Assembly (NCBI RefSeq): GCF_016428585.1
Contig: NZ_JAELVR010000009.1
Coordinates: forward strand, 159,895 to 223,894
Length of the DNA: 64,000 nucleotides
DNA from: Sedimentitalea arenosa
Lineage (GTDB): Bacteria > Pseudomonadota > Alphaproteobacteria > Rhodobacterales > Rhodobacteraceae
Direction: 5' to 3'
The translations under genes were made by a program, and so were the position numbers. Position 1 is the first letter of the stretch, and each line of letters starts with the position of its first letter. This document shows positions 9,208 through 19,252 of the stretch, in pieces. The notes beneath the pieces were generated by a model. The model had not been told where the DNA came from. It ran no database searches and saw only the letters and a list, made by a program, of their open reading frames with translations.

Positions 9208-9744
9208 ATGCGTTGGATTGCCTTTCTCCTCTTCCTGTTGCCTGGCGTGGCGCTCGCCAACGATTGGGACGCGCTGTCCGAACACGGCGTCATCGCCATC
9301 ATGCGCCACGCGCTGGCGCCGGGCACCGGCGATCCGCCTGGCATGCAGATCGACGACTGCGCGACCCAACGCAATCTGGACGACCGGGGCCGCGCGCAGG
9401 CCCGCGCCATCGGTGACGCGTTCCGGGCGCGGGGGATCGCGTTCGACGTGGTGTTCAGCAGCCAATGGTGCCGCTGCCGCGATACCGCCGCGTTGCTGGA
9501 CCTTGCGCCGGTGCAGGAGGCACAGGCGCTCAATTCCTTTTTCGGGGACTACACGACGCGGCAGCAGCAGACGCGGGACACGCGTGCGCTGATCGATCGC
9601 ACGGCCGGCCGCCTGATGCTGGTCACCCACCAGGTCAACATCACCGCGCTGACAGGGCGTGCTACGCGGTCGGGCGAGGTGCTGGTGATCCGCCCGACAT
9701 CCGAGGGCGTCGAACTGCTGGGCCGCATCATGATCGACCCGTGA
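9208..9744 (+). CDS. Exported histidine phosphatase family protein
   Basis: A 178-residue member of the histidine phosphatase (phosphoglycerate mutase-like) superfamily with a signal peptide ([16 protein letters not shown]), so probably periplasmic. The catalytic His lies in [11 protein letters not shown], where the usual RHG is RHA. A second core Arg is in [14 protein letters not shown], a Cys pair in [11 protein letters not shown], and the second His in MLVTHQVNI. The ATG that begins the signal peptide is used; an in-frame start 99 bp upstream would bury it. The substrate is unknown. Confidence 0.82.
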   Translation: MRWIAFLLFLLPGVALANDWDALSEHGVIAIMRHALAPGTGDPPGMQIDDCATQRNLDDRGRAQARAIGDAFRARGIAFDVVFSSQWCRCRDTAALLDLAPVQEAQALNSFFGDYTTRQQQTRDTRALIDRTAGRLMLVTHQVNITALTGRATRSGEVLVIRPTSEGVELLGRIMIDP

Positions 9745-9937
9745 CCCGAAGGGACACCGCGCCCGCGACGGTGCGCCGAATCAAGTTTCGATGCTCTCCT
9801 CCCGCGCGCCCGCGCCGGGGAGGCGCTCGCCTCTGGCGATCGATCCATGCCCGCGAATCCCGCGCAAGCTCTCCCAACCAAGGCATTTTTTCGTTTTTCT
9901 TTAACTCGTTCTGGTTTCAGCGACGCGAATTTGCTCG

Positions 9938-9974
9938 TATAGTCGGCGCGTTGGCACATGAGCGCGGATGTGCC
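9938..9974 (+). promoter_or_regulatory. Candidate ihfB promoter -10 and 5' leader hairpin
   Basis: TATAGT at 9938-9943 is a good -10 element, though no strong -35 is seen. A T-rich tract (9886-9904) upstream could serve as an UP-like element. From the expected transcription start, GGCACAT (9953-9959) pairs with ATGTGCC (9968-9974) around an 8-nt loop. The hairpin would sit at the very 5' end of the mRNA, just before the GGGAGGGGG ribosome site. Confidence 0.4.
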
Positions 9975-9992
9975 CTGGGAGGGGGCGACCTT

Positions 9993-10274
9993 ATGATTCG
10001 ATCGGAATTGATTCAGAAAATTGCAGACGAGAATCCACATCTCTACCAGCGTGACGTCGAGCGCATCGTGAACACCGTGTTCGAGGAAGTCACCAACGCG
10101 ATGGCGCGTGGCGACCGGGTGGAACTGCGCGGCTTCGGCGCGTTTTCGGTCAAGAAACGCGACGCCCGCATCGGAAGAAACCCGCGCACCGGCGAGACCG
10201 TGCATGTCGAGGAGAAACACGTGCCCTTCTTCAAGACCGGCAAGCTGCTGCGCGACCGGCTGAACGGGAAATGA
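9993..10274 (+). CDS. ihfB: Integration host factor subunit beta
   Basis: A DNA-bending nucleoid protein that pairs with IHF-alpha. It has 93 residues: the N-terminal helices [17 protein letters not shown], then [20 protein letters not shown] leading into the beta arm with its intercalating Pro (NPRTGETV). The beta-subunit assignment rests on the opening and on [19 protein letters not shown]. The ATG is set by a strong GGGAGGGGG site; the upstream open frame has no sense. The lapA-like gene follows 4 bp later, an arrangement (ihfB-lapA-trpF) I know from related genomes. Confidence 0.95.
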   Translation: MIRSELIQKIADENPHLYQRDVERIVNTVFEEVTNAMARGDRVELRGFGAFSVKKRDARIGRNPRTGETVHVEEKHVPFFKTGKLLRDRLNGK

Positions 10275-10278
10275 ATTG

Positions 10279-10629
10279 ATGCGCTATTTTCGCTATGCCT
10301 TTCTCGGAACGCTCGGGGCCATCCTGATCTCGATCTCGCTGGCCAACCGCGATTTCGTGACGCTCAAGCTGATGCCCGACGCGCTGGCCGAGCTCCTGGG
10401 GTTCAACGCCAGCGTGGCGCTGCCGCTCTTCGTGGTGGTGCTCGGTGGTATCGTCGCGGGGCTGGTGATCGGCTTCGTCTGGGAGTGGATGCGCGAATAC
10501 AAGCACCGCCGCGAGGCCGCCGAGAAAGCGCGCGAGGTGCGCAAGCTCGAACGCGAGGTCGGCAAGCTGAAGACCGAAAAGCACCAGGGCAAGGACGAGG
10601 TTCTGGCGCTCCTGGAAGAGGCCCGCTGA
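10279..10629 (+). CDS. LapA-domain inner-membrane protein
   Basis: A 116-residue protein of the LapA (DUF1049) family, tied in Enterobacteria to lipopolysaccharide assembly. Two membrane helices (about residues 5-22 and 45-66) are followed by a charged coiled-coil tail, REAAEKAREVRKLEREVGK. A TTG codon 3 bp upstream could also start it, but the ATG is preferred. It lies 4 bp after ihfB and is followed within 6 bp by trpF, so the three genes are probably one operon. Confidence 0.82.
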   Translation: MRYFRYAFLGTLGAILISISLANRDFVTLKLMPDALAELLGFNASVALPLFVVVLGGIVAGLVIGFVWEWMREYKHRREAAEKAREVRKLEREVGKLKTEKHQGKDEVLALLEEAR

Positions 10630-10635
10630 GCGGTC

Positions 10636-11292
10636 ATGCCCCAAGGCATCCAGGTCAAGATCTGCGGGCTGCGCAGCGCCGCATCCATCGCGGCCGCCGC
10701 CGACGCGGGGGCGCGCTATGTCGGGTTCGTGTTCTTCCCCAGGTCGCCCCGCAACGTCGCACCGGCCGACGCGGCCGGGCTGGCCGCAGGCGTGCCGGAG
10801 GGCATCTGCAAGGTCGCGCTGACGGTCGACGCGGACGATGCGACGCTCGACGACATCCTGCGCCAAGTGCCGCTGGACATGCTGCAGCTCCACGGTGGCG
10901 AAACGCCCGAGCGGGTGGCCGAGGTCAAGGCGCGTTTCGGGTTGCCGGTGATGAAGGCGATCGGCGTGGCCGAGGCCGAGGACCTGGCCCTGATCGACAC
11001 CTATTCCGACGTCGCCGACCAGCTTCTGATCGACGCCAAGCCGCCCCGCAACGCGCCGCTACCGGGCGGCAACGGGCTGTCCTTCGACTGGCGCCTGCTG
11101 GCCGGGCGCAAGTACTGGCGCAAGCCCTGGATGCTGGCGGGTGGCCTGACCCCCGAAAATGTGGCCGAGGCGGTCGCCATGACGGGCGCGCGGCAGGTCG
11201 ATGTGTCCTCCGGCGTCGAAACCGTCCCCGGGGTGAAGGATGCCGCGCTGATCCACGCCTTTCTCGACGCTTTGCACGCACACGCGACCTGA
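10636..11292 (+). CDS. trpF: Phosphoribosylanthranilate isomerase
   Basis: Third step of tryptophan synthesis: isomerises N-(5-phosphoribosyl)anthranilate to CdRP. The 218-residue (beta/alpha)8 protein has the catalytic Cys in VKICGLRS near the start, the phosphate-gripping [21 protein letters not shown], and the catalytic Asp in LLIDAKPP. The end reads [13 protein letters not shown] and VDVSSGVE. In this genome region trpB lies downstream but is separated by a fasciclin gene and a terminator, while trpA is about 9 kb away. Confidence 0.96.
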   Translation: MPQGIQVKICGLRSAASIAAAADAGARYVGFVFFPRSPRNVAPADAAGLAAGVPEGICKVALTVDADDATLDDILRQVPLDMLQLHGGETPERVAEVKARFGLPVMKAIGVAEAEDLALIDTYSDVADQLLIDAKPPRNAPLPGGNGLSFDWRLLAGRKYWRKPWMLAGGLTPENVAEAVAMTGARQVDVSSGVETVPGVKDAALIHAFLDALHAHAT

Positions 11293-11397
11293 CGCCGCAA
11301 CACGGGCGCGTGAACGCGTTGCAACACCCCGCGCCATTCTGATCCGCCTGCCGGGGCCTCCCGTAATTACCGGTATCTGAACATACAGGAGGACAAC

Positions 11398-11886
11398 ATG
11401 TTTCGTCGCAATTTTCTGAGCGTCATCGGCGCTGCCCTGATCGCGGGCGCCAGCACCGCCCCGGCCCAGGCCGCAGACATGGACATCGTCGATACCGCGG
11501 TGGCCAATGGCTCGTTCAACACGCTGGTCGCGGCTGTTCAGGCGGCAGGCCTGGTCGACACGCTCAAGGGCCCGGGTCCGTTCACCGTGTTCGCCCCGAC
11601 CGACGAAGCCTTTGCGGCGCTGCCTGCAGGCACCGTCGACACCCTGCTGAAGCCGGAAAACAAGGACCAGCTCGTTGCCGTTCTGACCTACCATGTCGTC
11701 CCCGGCAAGGTGATGGCGGCTGACGTGTCCGGCAAGCAGATGGGCGTCAAGACCGTCAACGGTCAGGAAGCCGAGGTCAACGGCTTGAGCGGCGTCACCA
11801 TCGACGGTGCCACGGTTGTCGCAGCCGATGTCGAAGCCACCAACGGTGTCATCCACGTGATCGACGCGGTCATCCTTCCCGACTGA
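11398..11886 (+). CDS. Secreted fasciclin-domain protein
   Basis: A 162-residue secreted protein: signal peptide of about 24 residues (ending APAQAAD) and a single fasciclin (FAS1) domain. The two conserved FAS1 boxes are visible as [17 protein letters not shown] and [13 protein letters not shown], with [10 protein letters not shown] between them. FAS1 proteins usually act in adhesion or at the cell surface. It has its own AGGAGG ribosome site and downstream terminator, so it probably forms a single-gene unit placed between trpF and trpB. Confidence 0.9.
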   Translation: MFRRNFLSVIGAALIAGASTAPAQAADMDIVDTAVANGSFNTLVAAVQAAGLVDTLKGPGPFTVFAPTDEAFAALPAGTVDTLLKPENKDQLVAVLTYHVVPGKVMAADVSGKQMGVKTVNGQEAEVNGLSGVTIDGATVVAADVEATNGVIHVIDAVILPD

Positions 11887-11909
11887 GACCGCCTCACATG
11901 ATCTATCAG

Positions 11910-11945
11910 AACGCCGCGCACCCTCGCGCGGCGTTCGCGTTTTTC
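11910..11945 (+). terminator. Rho-independent terminator after the fasciclin gene
   Basis: The stem AACGCCGCGC / GCGCGGCGTT (10 perfect pairs, 11910-11919 with 11926-11935) is followed by CGCGTTTTTC. It separates the fasciclin gene from trpB, about 95 bp before the trpB start, so trpB needs its own promoter or read-through. Confidence 0.9.
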
Positions 11946-12038
11946 AGGCCCAAGCTCGGCGAGGGGCGCCTACTTTTGCCATGGCAATTCGGGCCGCTGC
12001 CCCATATGAACAAGCCTGTGACAGAACGGGGACGCACC

Positions 12039-13271
<1,233 letters not shown>

Positions 13272-13275
13272 TCCG

Positions 13276-13899
13276 TCAGGCGGTGGCCGGTCGCCGCCGC
13301 CGCGCCCGTCCGAGGCCGAGCGTCAGGATCAAGGCACTGGCCAGCAGACCGAGTGCGGGCGGCACAGGCACCGCTGCTACGGGCGAGATCGACAGGATGG
13401 TCGCGTCAATGGATTGCGGTCGGTTGCCCTCGTCCGTCTTGTAAACCTCGAGATAGGCATATTCGAACGTATCGGGGAAGGTCAGCGGCAGGTCGGTGCG
13501 GCCCTTGAACCAGTCCTTCGCCGCTATGTTCAATGCCAGGTGCCAGCCGTTGGGATCTTCGGACAGGAAACTCTGTGCATAGAGGATGTCCGTTCCGCCC
13601 GTGCTCGCGATGCCGGTCACCCGATTGTCGAAGGTCCGACGGTAGCCCTGATCCGTCCAGATGGTGAAACTCTCCAGCCCCGGATCGAAGAGGTGGTCGC
13701 CTCCAAAGCGTTGCGAGGGCGTCAGCGAATAGGTCATGCGCCCGTGGAGCGTGCCGCCGACCGGCACCTTGGCGCTCTGCGCTGCGGGACGCAGAGTGGC
13801 GAAGTCGATGCGAGCCGTGAAGTCGAACGCCAGCGACGCGGCGGCGACCATCTGTGCCCAGCCCAGCCAAAGACCCAGAACAAGTGCCAGTCTGACCAT
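13276..13899 (-). CDS. Exported protein with CTERM-like sorting tail
   Basis: A 207-residue protein of unknown function with an N-terminal signal peptide (residues 1-21, ending AQMVAAA) and a C-terminal tail typical of PEP/VPLPA-CTERM proteins. That tail has a Pro-rich motif (VPVPPALG), then a hydrophobic helix (LLASALILTLGLG), then a basic cluster (RARRRR). The middle resembles beta-rich extracellular domains. Such tails are thought to be cut by exosortase-like enzymes. ATG was chosen over a GTG just upstream. It is convergent with trpB, 4 bp apart. Confidence 0.8.
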   Translation of the reverse strand: MVRLALVLGLWLGWAQMVAAASLAFDFTARIDFATLRPAAQSAKVPVGGTLHGRMTYSLTPSQRFGGDHLFDPGLESFTIWTDQGYRRTFDNRVTGIASTGGTDILYAQSFLSEDPNGWHLALNIAAKDWFKGRTDLPLTFPDTFEYAYLEVYKTDEGNRPQSIDATILSISPVAAVPVPPALGLLASALILTLGLGRARRRRPATA

Positions 13900-14056
13900 C
13901 ACGCCCTCCCGAAAGCTGGGATTCTAGCGTGGGAGGGCCGTAAAGTCACTCTGCAAGGTGGGACAGTCCGCAACCGTGCAGGCGGACGCAGGGGGCCGAT
14001 CCCCGCTTGACCCGTGCGCGCATGCCGCTACGATTTTTCTCACGAAAGGAACCTGC

Positions 14057-14881
14057 ATGCGGCGACTGATACTGTCCCTGTGTCTGATCTGGGCGGCGCT
14101 GCCCGCCGCCGCGCAAACGCCCGAGGACACCGTCCGCTGGATCTATACGTCGATGGCGCAGACCGGCGCGCCGCAGGAGCGCGGGCTGTGGTACCTGTCC
14201 CGCCCCGAGCGGCGCGAGCAGTTCTTCACCCGCCGACAGGTCGCGTTCATCATCGCCAATGACAGCCACGGCGACGATCTCGCGACCGCCTGCATCGATT
14301 TCGACCCGGCCATTCCCGGCAACGACTATGACGGCGCCGAGATCCTGCGCACGCTCAGCCTCAGCAGTACGGGCGACGCCACGCGGCAGACCGTGACGGC
14401 GCAGTTCACGACGTTCGGCCAGCCCGCGCAGATCGTTTATGATTTCATCGTGGAGGAGGGGTTCTGGAAAATCGACGACATCGCCGGGCCGGGCTGGCGG
14501 GTGTCGCAAATGCCCTGTGCGCCCAAGTCGGCCGCGGCCCCCGCGGCGCGAAGCGCGTTCTGTTACCTGAATGGCTCGGACACGCTGCGGCTCGAACTGC
14601 TGGCCGATGGCGCGGCGCGGGTCGACATGCAGAGCTGGCAGGCCAACGGACATTCCTGTTCGGTCAATGGCCGGGCCGACGCGACGGAGGGCGGTTGGAT
14701 GATGCAGGCCGAGGAGGGCTGCCGGCTTTTCGTGACCGTCACGCAGGAGCAGGGTATCCGCCTGTCCGACCCGGAGTGGTATTGCAAGCGCTGGATGTGT
14801 GGACAGCGCGCCGTGATCGACGGGCTGACCTTTCCGCGCAGCAGCCAGATCGATTGTGCACAGATGCCGCCGATGAACTGA
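14057..14881 (+). CDS. Exported protein, DUF3828-like, function unknown
   Basis: A 274-residue protein with signal peptide (RRLILSLCLIWAALPAAAQ). The first half (TPEDTVRWIYTSM to DFIVEEGFWKIDDI) looks like DUF3828, an exported NTF2-like fold. The second half contains four spaced Cys residues plus YCKRWMC. It lies alone between a CTERM protein and a DUF2237 gene, with which it is convergent. The first ATG of the signal peptide follows GAAAGGAACC. Function is not known. Confidence 0.75.
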   Translation: MRRLILSLCLIWAALPAAAQTPEDTVRWIYTSMAQTGAPQERGLWYLSRPERREQFFTRRQVAFIIANDSHGDDLATACIDFDPAIPGNDYDGAEILRTLSLSSTGDATRQTVTAQFTTFGQPAQIVYDFIVEEGFWKIDDIAGPGWRVSQMPCAPKSAAAPAARSAFCYLNGSDTLRLELLADGAARVDMQSWQANGHSCSVNGRADATEGGWMMQAEEGCRLFVTVTQEQGIRLSDPEWYCKRWMCGQRAVIDGLTFPRSSQIDCAQMPPMN

Positions 14882-14893
14882 TCGGCAAAGGTT

Positions 14894-15271
14894 CTAGTTC
14901 GCGTGCAGTGCGTGGCTCTGCAGCACGTCCAGCGGCACGATGTCCAGCGCCCGCTGATGTGTCGCGGCGAGGTTCACACGCGGCGCGCAACCTTCGTCAT
15001 GGGCCTGCAGGAAGCGCGCGGCACAGAGGCACCAGTGATCCCCCGCCTTCAGTCCCGCGAAATTGAACTCGGGCCGGGGCGTGGACAGGTCGTTGCCGAC
15101 ATATTTGGAAAACGCCAGGAACTCGTCGGTCATCACCGCGCAGACCGTGTGGCTGCCGTGATCGGCGGCGCAGGTGTTGCAATGGCCATCCCGGAAGAAG
15201 CCCGTCACCGGGTCGGTCGAACAGGGCGCCAGCGGCGCGCCCAGGACGTTGATGCTATCTTCCGGTTCCAT
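14894..15271 (-). CDS. DUF2237 family protein
   Basis: A 125-residue Cys-rich cytosolic protein that matches the DUF2237 pattern: NVLGAPLAPCSTDPVTGFFRDGHC near the start (quoted here only as NVLGAPLAPCS and GFFRDGHC), then VCAVMTDEFLAFSKYVGNDL and GDHWCLCAARF. The family is widespread and uncharacterised; its members are annotated only by the domain. The ATG follows GTGGGGAGAG. It is followed on the same strand 13 bp downstream of the serine hydrolase stop and probably shares that transcript. Confidence 0.85.
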   Translation of the reverse strand: MEPEDSINVLGAPLAPCSTDPVTGFFRDGHCNTCAADHGSHTVCAVMTDEFLAFSKYVGNDLSTPRPEFNFAGLKAGDHWCLCAARFLQAHDEGCAPRVNLAATHQRALDIVPLDVLQSHALHAN

Positions 15272-15284
15272 CTCTCCCCACTTT

Positions 15285-16448
15285 CTAAAGACTCTGCGCG
15301 ATCCGGCGGAACATCGCGGTGTTGGCGTCGTCCACCCCATCGTCGCGGAACCGGCGATCGGCGGCTGTGACGACGATCACCACGTCGCTCGCCTGATCAA
15401 TATAGATGTATTGTCCGTAGATGCCACGGGCGAGGAACTCGCCGTCATGCGCGCCCTTGGGGATCCACCACTGGTAGCCATAGGCGATCCGCCCCGGTTC
15501 GGTCGGGGCGCTGGCAGCGGTGGACTCGGCGATCCACGCGGATGGCACCACCTGCCGCCCGCCATATGCGCCGTCCTGCAGGATCATCTGCCCGAACCGC
15601 GCATAGTCGCGCGTGGTGAAGTTCAGCCCACCGAGCACGAAGGCGGTTCCGGTGCCGTCGGTCAGGTAGAAGCCGTCATGGTCCTGCCCGAGCGGCGCGA
15701 TGATCTTCTCGGCCAGCAAGTCGGCCACCGGCCGTCCGGTTGCGCCGCGGATCACCATCCCGATCACATGGGTGTCGATCGAGACGTATTTCCAGGCCTC
15801 CCCGGGCGCGGCGAAGGTTTCGGTGAAGCTGGCGGTGAAGTCATCCAGCGTGCCACCCAGCGCGACGACCCGGCCCATCCGGTTGATGTCGGAAGACTTG
15901 TCCAGGTAATCCTCGTCGAACACGACGCCGCTGGCCATGTTCAGCACGTTGCGGATGCTGGCGCCGTCATAGGCTGAGCCTACCAGCGTGGGCGCGTAGC
16001 GCGTCACCGGGTCGTCCAGCGACTCGATCGCGCCCTCCTCCAGCAACACGCCGAACAGCGCCGACAGGTAGCTCTTGGCCAGCGACCACGAAATCCGCCG
16101 GTCATCCGGGCCGGTGCCGAGGAAGTATTCCTCGTAGCGGATCTCTCCGTCCTTCATCACCAACAGCGAGGTCATCGCGCGCGCCTCGATCCATTGCGCC
16201 GTGCCCTCGGGCAACTCGGTTTCCGGCCCGTAGGACAACTCGCTGGTGGCCAGCGGACCGCGCGGCACCGGCACGGTCAGGAAGGCGCGGTCCATGTGCG
16301 AGAAATTCTGCACGATCTTCTCGGCGGAGAACAACGAGTTCACCGCCATCAGCCGGGTCAGTTCCTCGCGTTTCCAGACGCCGATGGCCACCGCTGCCAG
16401 AACCAGCGCCAGCAGGATCCGCCCCAGCCATTTTCCGACATTTCGCAT
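15285..16448 (-). CDS. Serine hydrolase of the beta-lactamase (class C-like) family
   Basis: A 387-residue membrane-anchored or exported serine hydrolase. An N-terminal hydrophobic helix spans about residues 10-25. The catalytic S-x-x-K is S122-LAK125 in SWSLAKSYLSALFG, and the equivalent of the Y-x-N motif lies near KYVSIDTHV. The ending includes GYQWWIPKG and AYGYQWW, common in 6-aminohexanoate hydrolase and esterase-type members. Class C relatives range from esterases to amidases, so the substrate cannot be told. DUF2237 follows 13 bp later. Confidence 0.87.
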   Translation of the reverse strand: MRNVGKWLGRILLALVLAAVAIGVWKREELTRLMAVNSLFSAEKIVQNFSHMDRAFLTVPVPRGPLATSELSYGPETELPEGTAQWIEARAMTSLLVMKDGEIRYEEYFLGTGPDDRRISWSLAKSYLSALFGVLLEEGAIESLDDPVTRYAPTLVGSAYDGASIRNVLNMASGVVFDEDYLDKSSDINRMGRVVALGGTLDDFTASFTETFAAPGEAWKYVSIDTHVIGMVIRGATGRPVADLLAEKIIAPLGQDHDGFYLTDGTGTAFVLGGLNFTTRDYARFGQMILQDGAYGGRQVVPSAWIAESTAASAPTEPGRIAYGYQWWIPKGAHDGEFLARGIYGQYIYIDQASDVVIVVTAADRRFRDDGVDDANTAMFRRIAQSL

Positions 16449-16512
16449 TCGTGGTCTCCATTACTGTCGGGCACGACAATGCCCGTCATCGGCTTCGGGG
16501 CAACCCCATACG

Positions 16513-17547
16513 TCACGGTAGGTTCGGCGCGTTCCATTTGACCCAGCGACCGTGGAAATCGATCCGCCCGAGAGACAAGCGCAGATCGCCCGGCCAGAGC
16601 CTGAGCGACAGCGCCGCGCCCTCGCCGCCGTCGTTCTCCATCCCCAGCCAGGCCAGCGGGGTTTCGGCGGTAGCGCGTGCCCCGGCGGCTTCGATCAGCG
16701 CGGTGCCCCGCGCCTGGGCCAGGGGTGGGAAATACTGCCAGGCGACGGTGTGATAGATCAGGTGCAGCTGGCCCGGGCGATCCGTCGCAAGCCGCCGCTC
16801 CAGCCAGTCGGCCGCATCACCCTTGTCGACCTCAGCGTCCTGCACCGCGATCGCGGCGCGGGTCAGGGCCACGCGCTCGGGCTGGTCAGGCCAGAGATAG
16901 GCCGCGAGTCGCAGCGCTTGCGCCGGGTCGCGCAGGTCGAGCGGGTTGAGGTCGACACCGCGCCGTTCGTCCACCCTCAGCGCGGACTGGGCTGGCGCTG
17001 CGCCCTGCCATTGTGGCGTGAGCGTCAGCGCCGCGTCGGGCGGCCCCAGCCGCGTTGTCCCCGCCGTCAGGGCAAAGCGGTCGAACATCAGGTTCAGCCC
17101 GCCGCTCGCGCCCAGTTCCGACAGCACGAAAGGCAGCGGGTGGCGCGCGGCGAGCAGGTGGGCCGCCGGAATCAGCGCCGCGCTGCGGCGGACCTCGTTG
17201 GTCTGGGGCGCGCGCTGCATCCAGTCGATCAGAAACGCTTCATGCGTGGCCAGCGCCTCCAGCACTGTGGCGCGGAATATCGGATCCGGCGCTGTTGCCG
17301 AAGGATAGACCGCTGCCAGGTCCGGCGCGCGTCCGGTCAGGACAAGTGCATGCAGCCCGCCGGCGATGCGCAGCGGCAGCGAGGCTCCGCCCGGCCCGAC
17401 ATCGCCCTTCCAGCCGGCGCAGAGCCGCCCCAGGGCGCTGTCGTCGGGCCAATCCTCGGCCAGCGCGGTCATCAGCATTTCCATGAAGGGCGAGCCGAGC
17501 GCGGCGCAACTGCGCGCTTGCTGCAGCAGCGCTGCGCGCAGGGTCAT
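16513..17547 (-). CDS. DUF2332 family protein
   Basis: A 344-residue protein matching DUF2332, a family of unknown function found in many Actinobacteria and Proteobacteria. Visible hallmarks are the ARSCAALGSPFMEMLM opening, LSELGASGGLNLMFDRF, and IYHTVAWQYFP in the last third. The start overlaps the end of pth by 4 bp (ATGA), so it is coupled to pth. There is no signal peptide, so it is cytosolic. Confidence 0.85.
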   Translation of the reverse strand: MTLRAALLQQARSCAALGSPFMEMLMTALAEDWPDDSALGRLCAGWKGDVGPGGASLPLRIAGGLHALVLTGRAPDLAAVYPSATAPDPIFRATVLEALATHEAFLIDWMQRAPQTNEVRRSAALIPAAHLLAARHPLPFVLSELGASGGLNLMFDRFALTAGTTRLGPPDAALTLTPQWQGAAPAQSALRVDERRGVDLNPLDLRDPAQALRLAAYLWPDQPERVALTRAAIAVQDAEVDKGDAADWLERRLATDRPGQLHLIYHTVAWQYFPPLAQARGTALIEAAGARATAETPLAWLGMENDGGEGAALSLRLWPGDLRLSLGRIDFHGRWVKWNAPNLP

Positions 17548-18239
17548 CGGAACCGGTCGACCAGCCGCTGGAGGGCGGATTTGGGTTCGGACTCCGGCTC
17601 GGGTTCGGGTTCGGGGGCGGGGGCGGGCGCAGGTTTGAGCTGTTCGGCCTTGGCTCCGCCCGAGGAGCGCGGCGGTGCAACGCGCAGGCTGACCGCGTTC
17701 ATGAACCGCCCGGTATCGCCCCGGGCGAGGTCGGCAGCGCCCTCCGAAATGCCGCGCAGCAGATCGTCGAGCCAGTCGGCATCGGCCTTGTGAAAATCGT
17801 GCAGCACGTAATGCGAAACCAGGTCCTTGCGACCGGGATGCCCGATCCCCAGCCGCACCCGCTGATACGCCTCGCCGATATGGGCATGCAGCGAGCGCAG
17901 CCCGTTATGCCCGGCATGACCACCGCCGGTCTTGACGCGCAGCTTGCCGGGGGCGAGGTCCAACTCGTCATGCAACACGATCACGTCCTCGGGCGTCAGC
18001 TTGTAAAAGCGCATCGCTTCGCCGACGGACTGGCCGGAATTGTTCATGTAGGTTTCGGGCTTCAGCAGCAGCACTTTCTCGGCACCCAGCCTTCCTTCCG
18101 CCAACTGGCCCTGGAACTTGCCTTTCCACGGCGGAAATCCGTGGTCCGCTGCGATGCGGTCTACCGCCATGAAGCCGATATTGTGCCGGTTGCCGGCGTA
18201 TTTCGCACCAGGATTGCCCAGTCCGACGATCAGTTTCAT
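17544..18239 (-). CDS. pth: Peptidyl-tRNA hydrolase with Pro/Glu-rich tail
   Basis: Recycles peptidyl-tRNA that drops off ribosomes. The fold is intact: LIVGLGNPGAKYAGNRHNIG contains the catalytic His, followed by KPETYMNNSGQSV, HDELDLAPGKLRVK, GGGHAGHNGLRS and RVRLGIGHPGR. The enzyme core ends near residue 190. After it comes a tail of about 40 residues with a Pro/Ala/Glu repeat (PAPAPAPEPEPEPESEP) and a short helix (ALQRLVDRFR), making the protein 231 residues against about 190-195 in E. coli. The tail is encoded by short tandem DNA repeats. It follows rplY on the same strand, with a terminator between. Confidence 0.95.
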   Translation of the reverse strand: MKLIVGLGNPGAKYAGNRHNIGFMAVDRIAADHGFPPWKGKFQGQLAEGRLGAEKVLLLKPETYMNNSGQSVGEAMRFYKLTPEDVIVLHDELDLAPGKLRVKTGGGHAGHNGLRSLHAHIGEAYQRVRLGIGHPGRKDLVSHYVLHDFHKADADWLDDLLRGISEGAADLARGDTGRFMNAVSLRVAPPRSSGGAKAEQLKPAPAPAPEPEPEPESEPKSALQRLVDRFR

Positions 18240-18320
18240 CTCGCGCCCCGCTGCTGCCTTGCCCGTTCATGCCCAAAAAGCCGCGTCACATCCAGACCCG
18301 ACATTACGGATCCGAAGGCC

Positions 18321-18353
18321 AAAAACGAAAAACGGGGCCGCAGAGGGCCCCGT
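18321..18353 (-). terminator. Rho-independent terminator of rplY
   Basis: On the minus strand, ACGGGGCC / GGCCCCGT (8 perfect pairs) closes a CTCTGC loop and is followed by TTTTCGTTTTT. It lies between rplY and pth, so pth may depend partly on read-through or on its own promoter. Confidence 0.87.
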
Positions 18354-18379
18354 CGTGTTTTCGTCGTCTCGGCAGACAA

Positions 18380-19027
18380 TCACTCTTCGACGTTGATCGC
18401 CTCGACCTCGTCCGCGGCGACTTCTTCGCCGTCATCCTCGCTCTCGGCTGCGCGCAGACCCGAGGGGGCGGACACGTTGGCGATCACGAAATCGCGGTCG
18501 ATCGTGGGCTTGGAGCCCTCGGGCAGGTTCACCGACGAGATCGTCACGCTGTCACCGATGTTCAGGTCGGAGACGTCGATGGTGACGTGATCGGGAATGT
18601 CGCCCGCAGTCACGATCAGTTCGACCTCGGGACGGACCAGGGTCAGCACGCCGCCCTTCTTGAGCCCCGGCGACACCTCTTCACCGACCACTTCGACCGG
18701 GATGAACAGGTTGATCTTGGTGGTGCGGCGCAGGCGCATCAGGTCGAGATGCGTCGGCAGATCCTTGACCACATCGCGCTGCACGTCGCGGCAGATCACG
18801 CGCACGTCGTCATGGCCTTCGACCTTGAGGTTGAACAGGGTCGACTTGAAGCGCCCCTGCTTGAGGCGCGCGAACAGCGCGTTGAACGGGATGTTGATCG
18901 GCAGCGGGTCAACGTCGCCACCAAAAACGATTCCGGGAACCTTGCCGTCGCGGCGTGCCTGACGAGCGGCGCCCTTGCCTGTCCCCGTCCGTTCCTCGGC
19001 GTGAAGATCTGGGATCTCTCCGGCCAT
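18380..19027 (-). CDS. rplY: 50S ribosomal protein L25/general stress protein Ctc
   Basis: Binds 5S rRNA in the large subunit. The 215-residue product is the long Ctc (TL5) type: an N-terminal L25 domain (residues about 8-95, with [17 protein letters not shown]), then the C-terminal beta domain ending [14 protein letters not shown]. The acidic end ([14 protein letters not shown]) is usual for alphaproteobacteria. The ATG chosen gives [18 protein letters not shown]; a longer upstream frame overlaps the divergent methyltransferase region and is rejected. It precedes pth, a common pairing. Confidence 0.95.
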   Translation of the reverse strand: MAGEIPDLHAEERTGTGKGAARQARRDGKVPGIVFGGDVDPLPINIPFNALFARLKQGRFKSTLFNLKVEGHDDVRVICRDVQRDVVKDLPTHLDLMRLRRTTKINLFIPVEVVGEEVSPGLKKGGVLTLVRPEVELIVTAGDIPDHVTIDVSDLNIGDSVTISSVNLPEGSKPTIDRDFVIANVSAPSGLRAAESEDDGEEVAADEVEAINVEE

Positions 19028-19252
19028 TGTATCTCTCCAAATGTAGGGGCGGGGATCCTCCAAGGCTGTATCCCCGCGTGAAGCCGCGCGTATAGACCGG
19101 AAAACCAGGCTTGAAAAGGCCGAATCGCTTGGAGTGATCGGCCTGATCCCGGACTGGCAGATACTGCGCCGCGCCCGGATGTTCGACCGTGTTCGTGCGG
19201 CCCAATGCCATTTGGGTTCGTTGAATCGCCTTTCCGTGCGAACATGCGGAAC

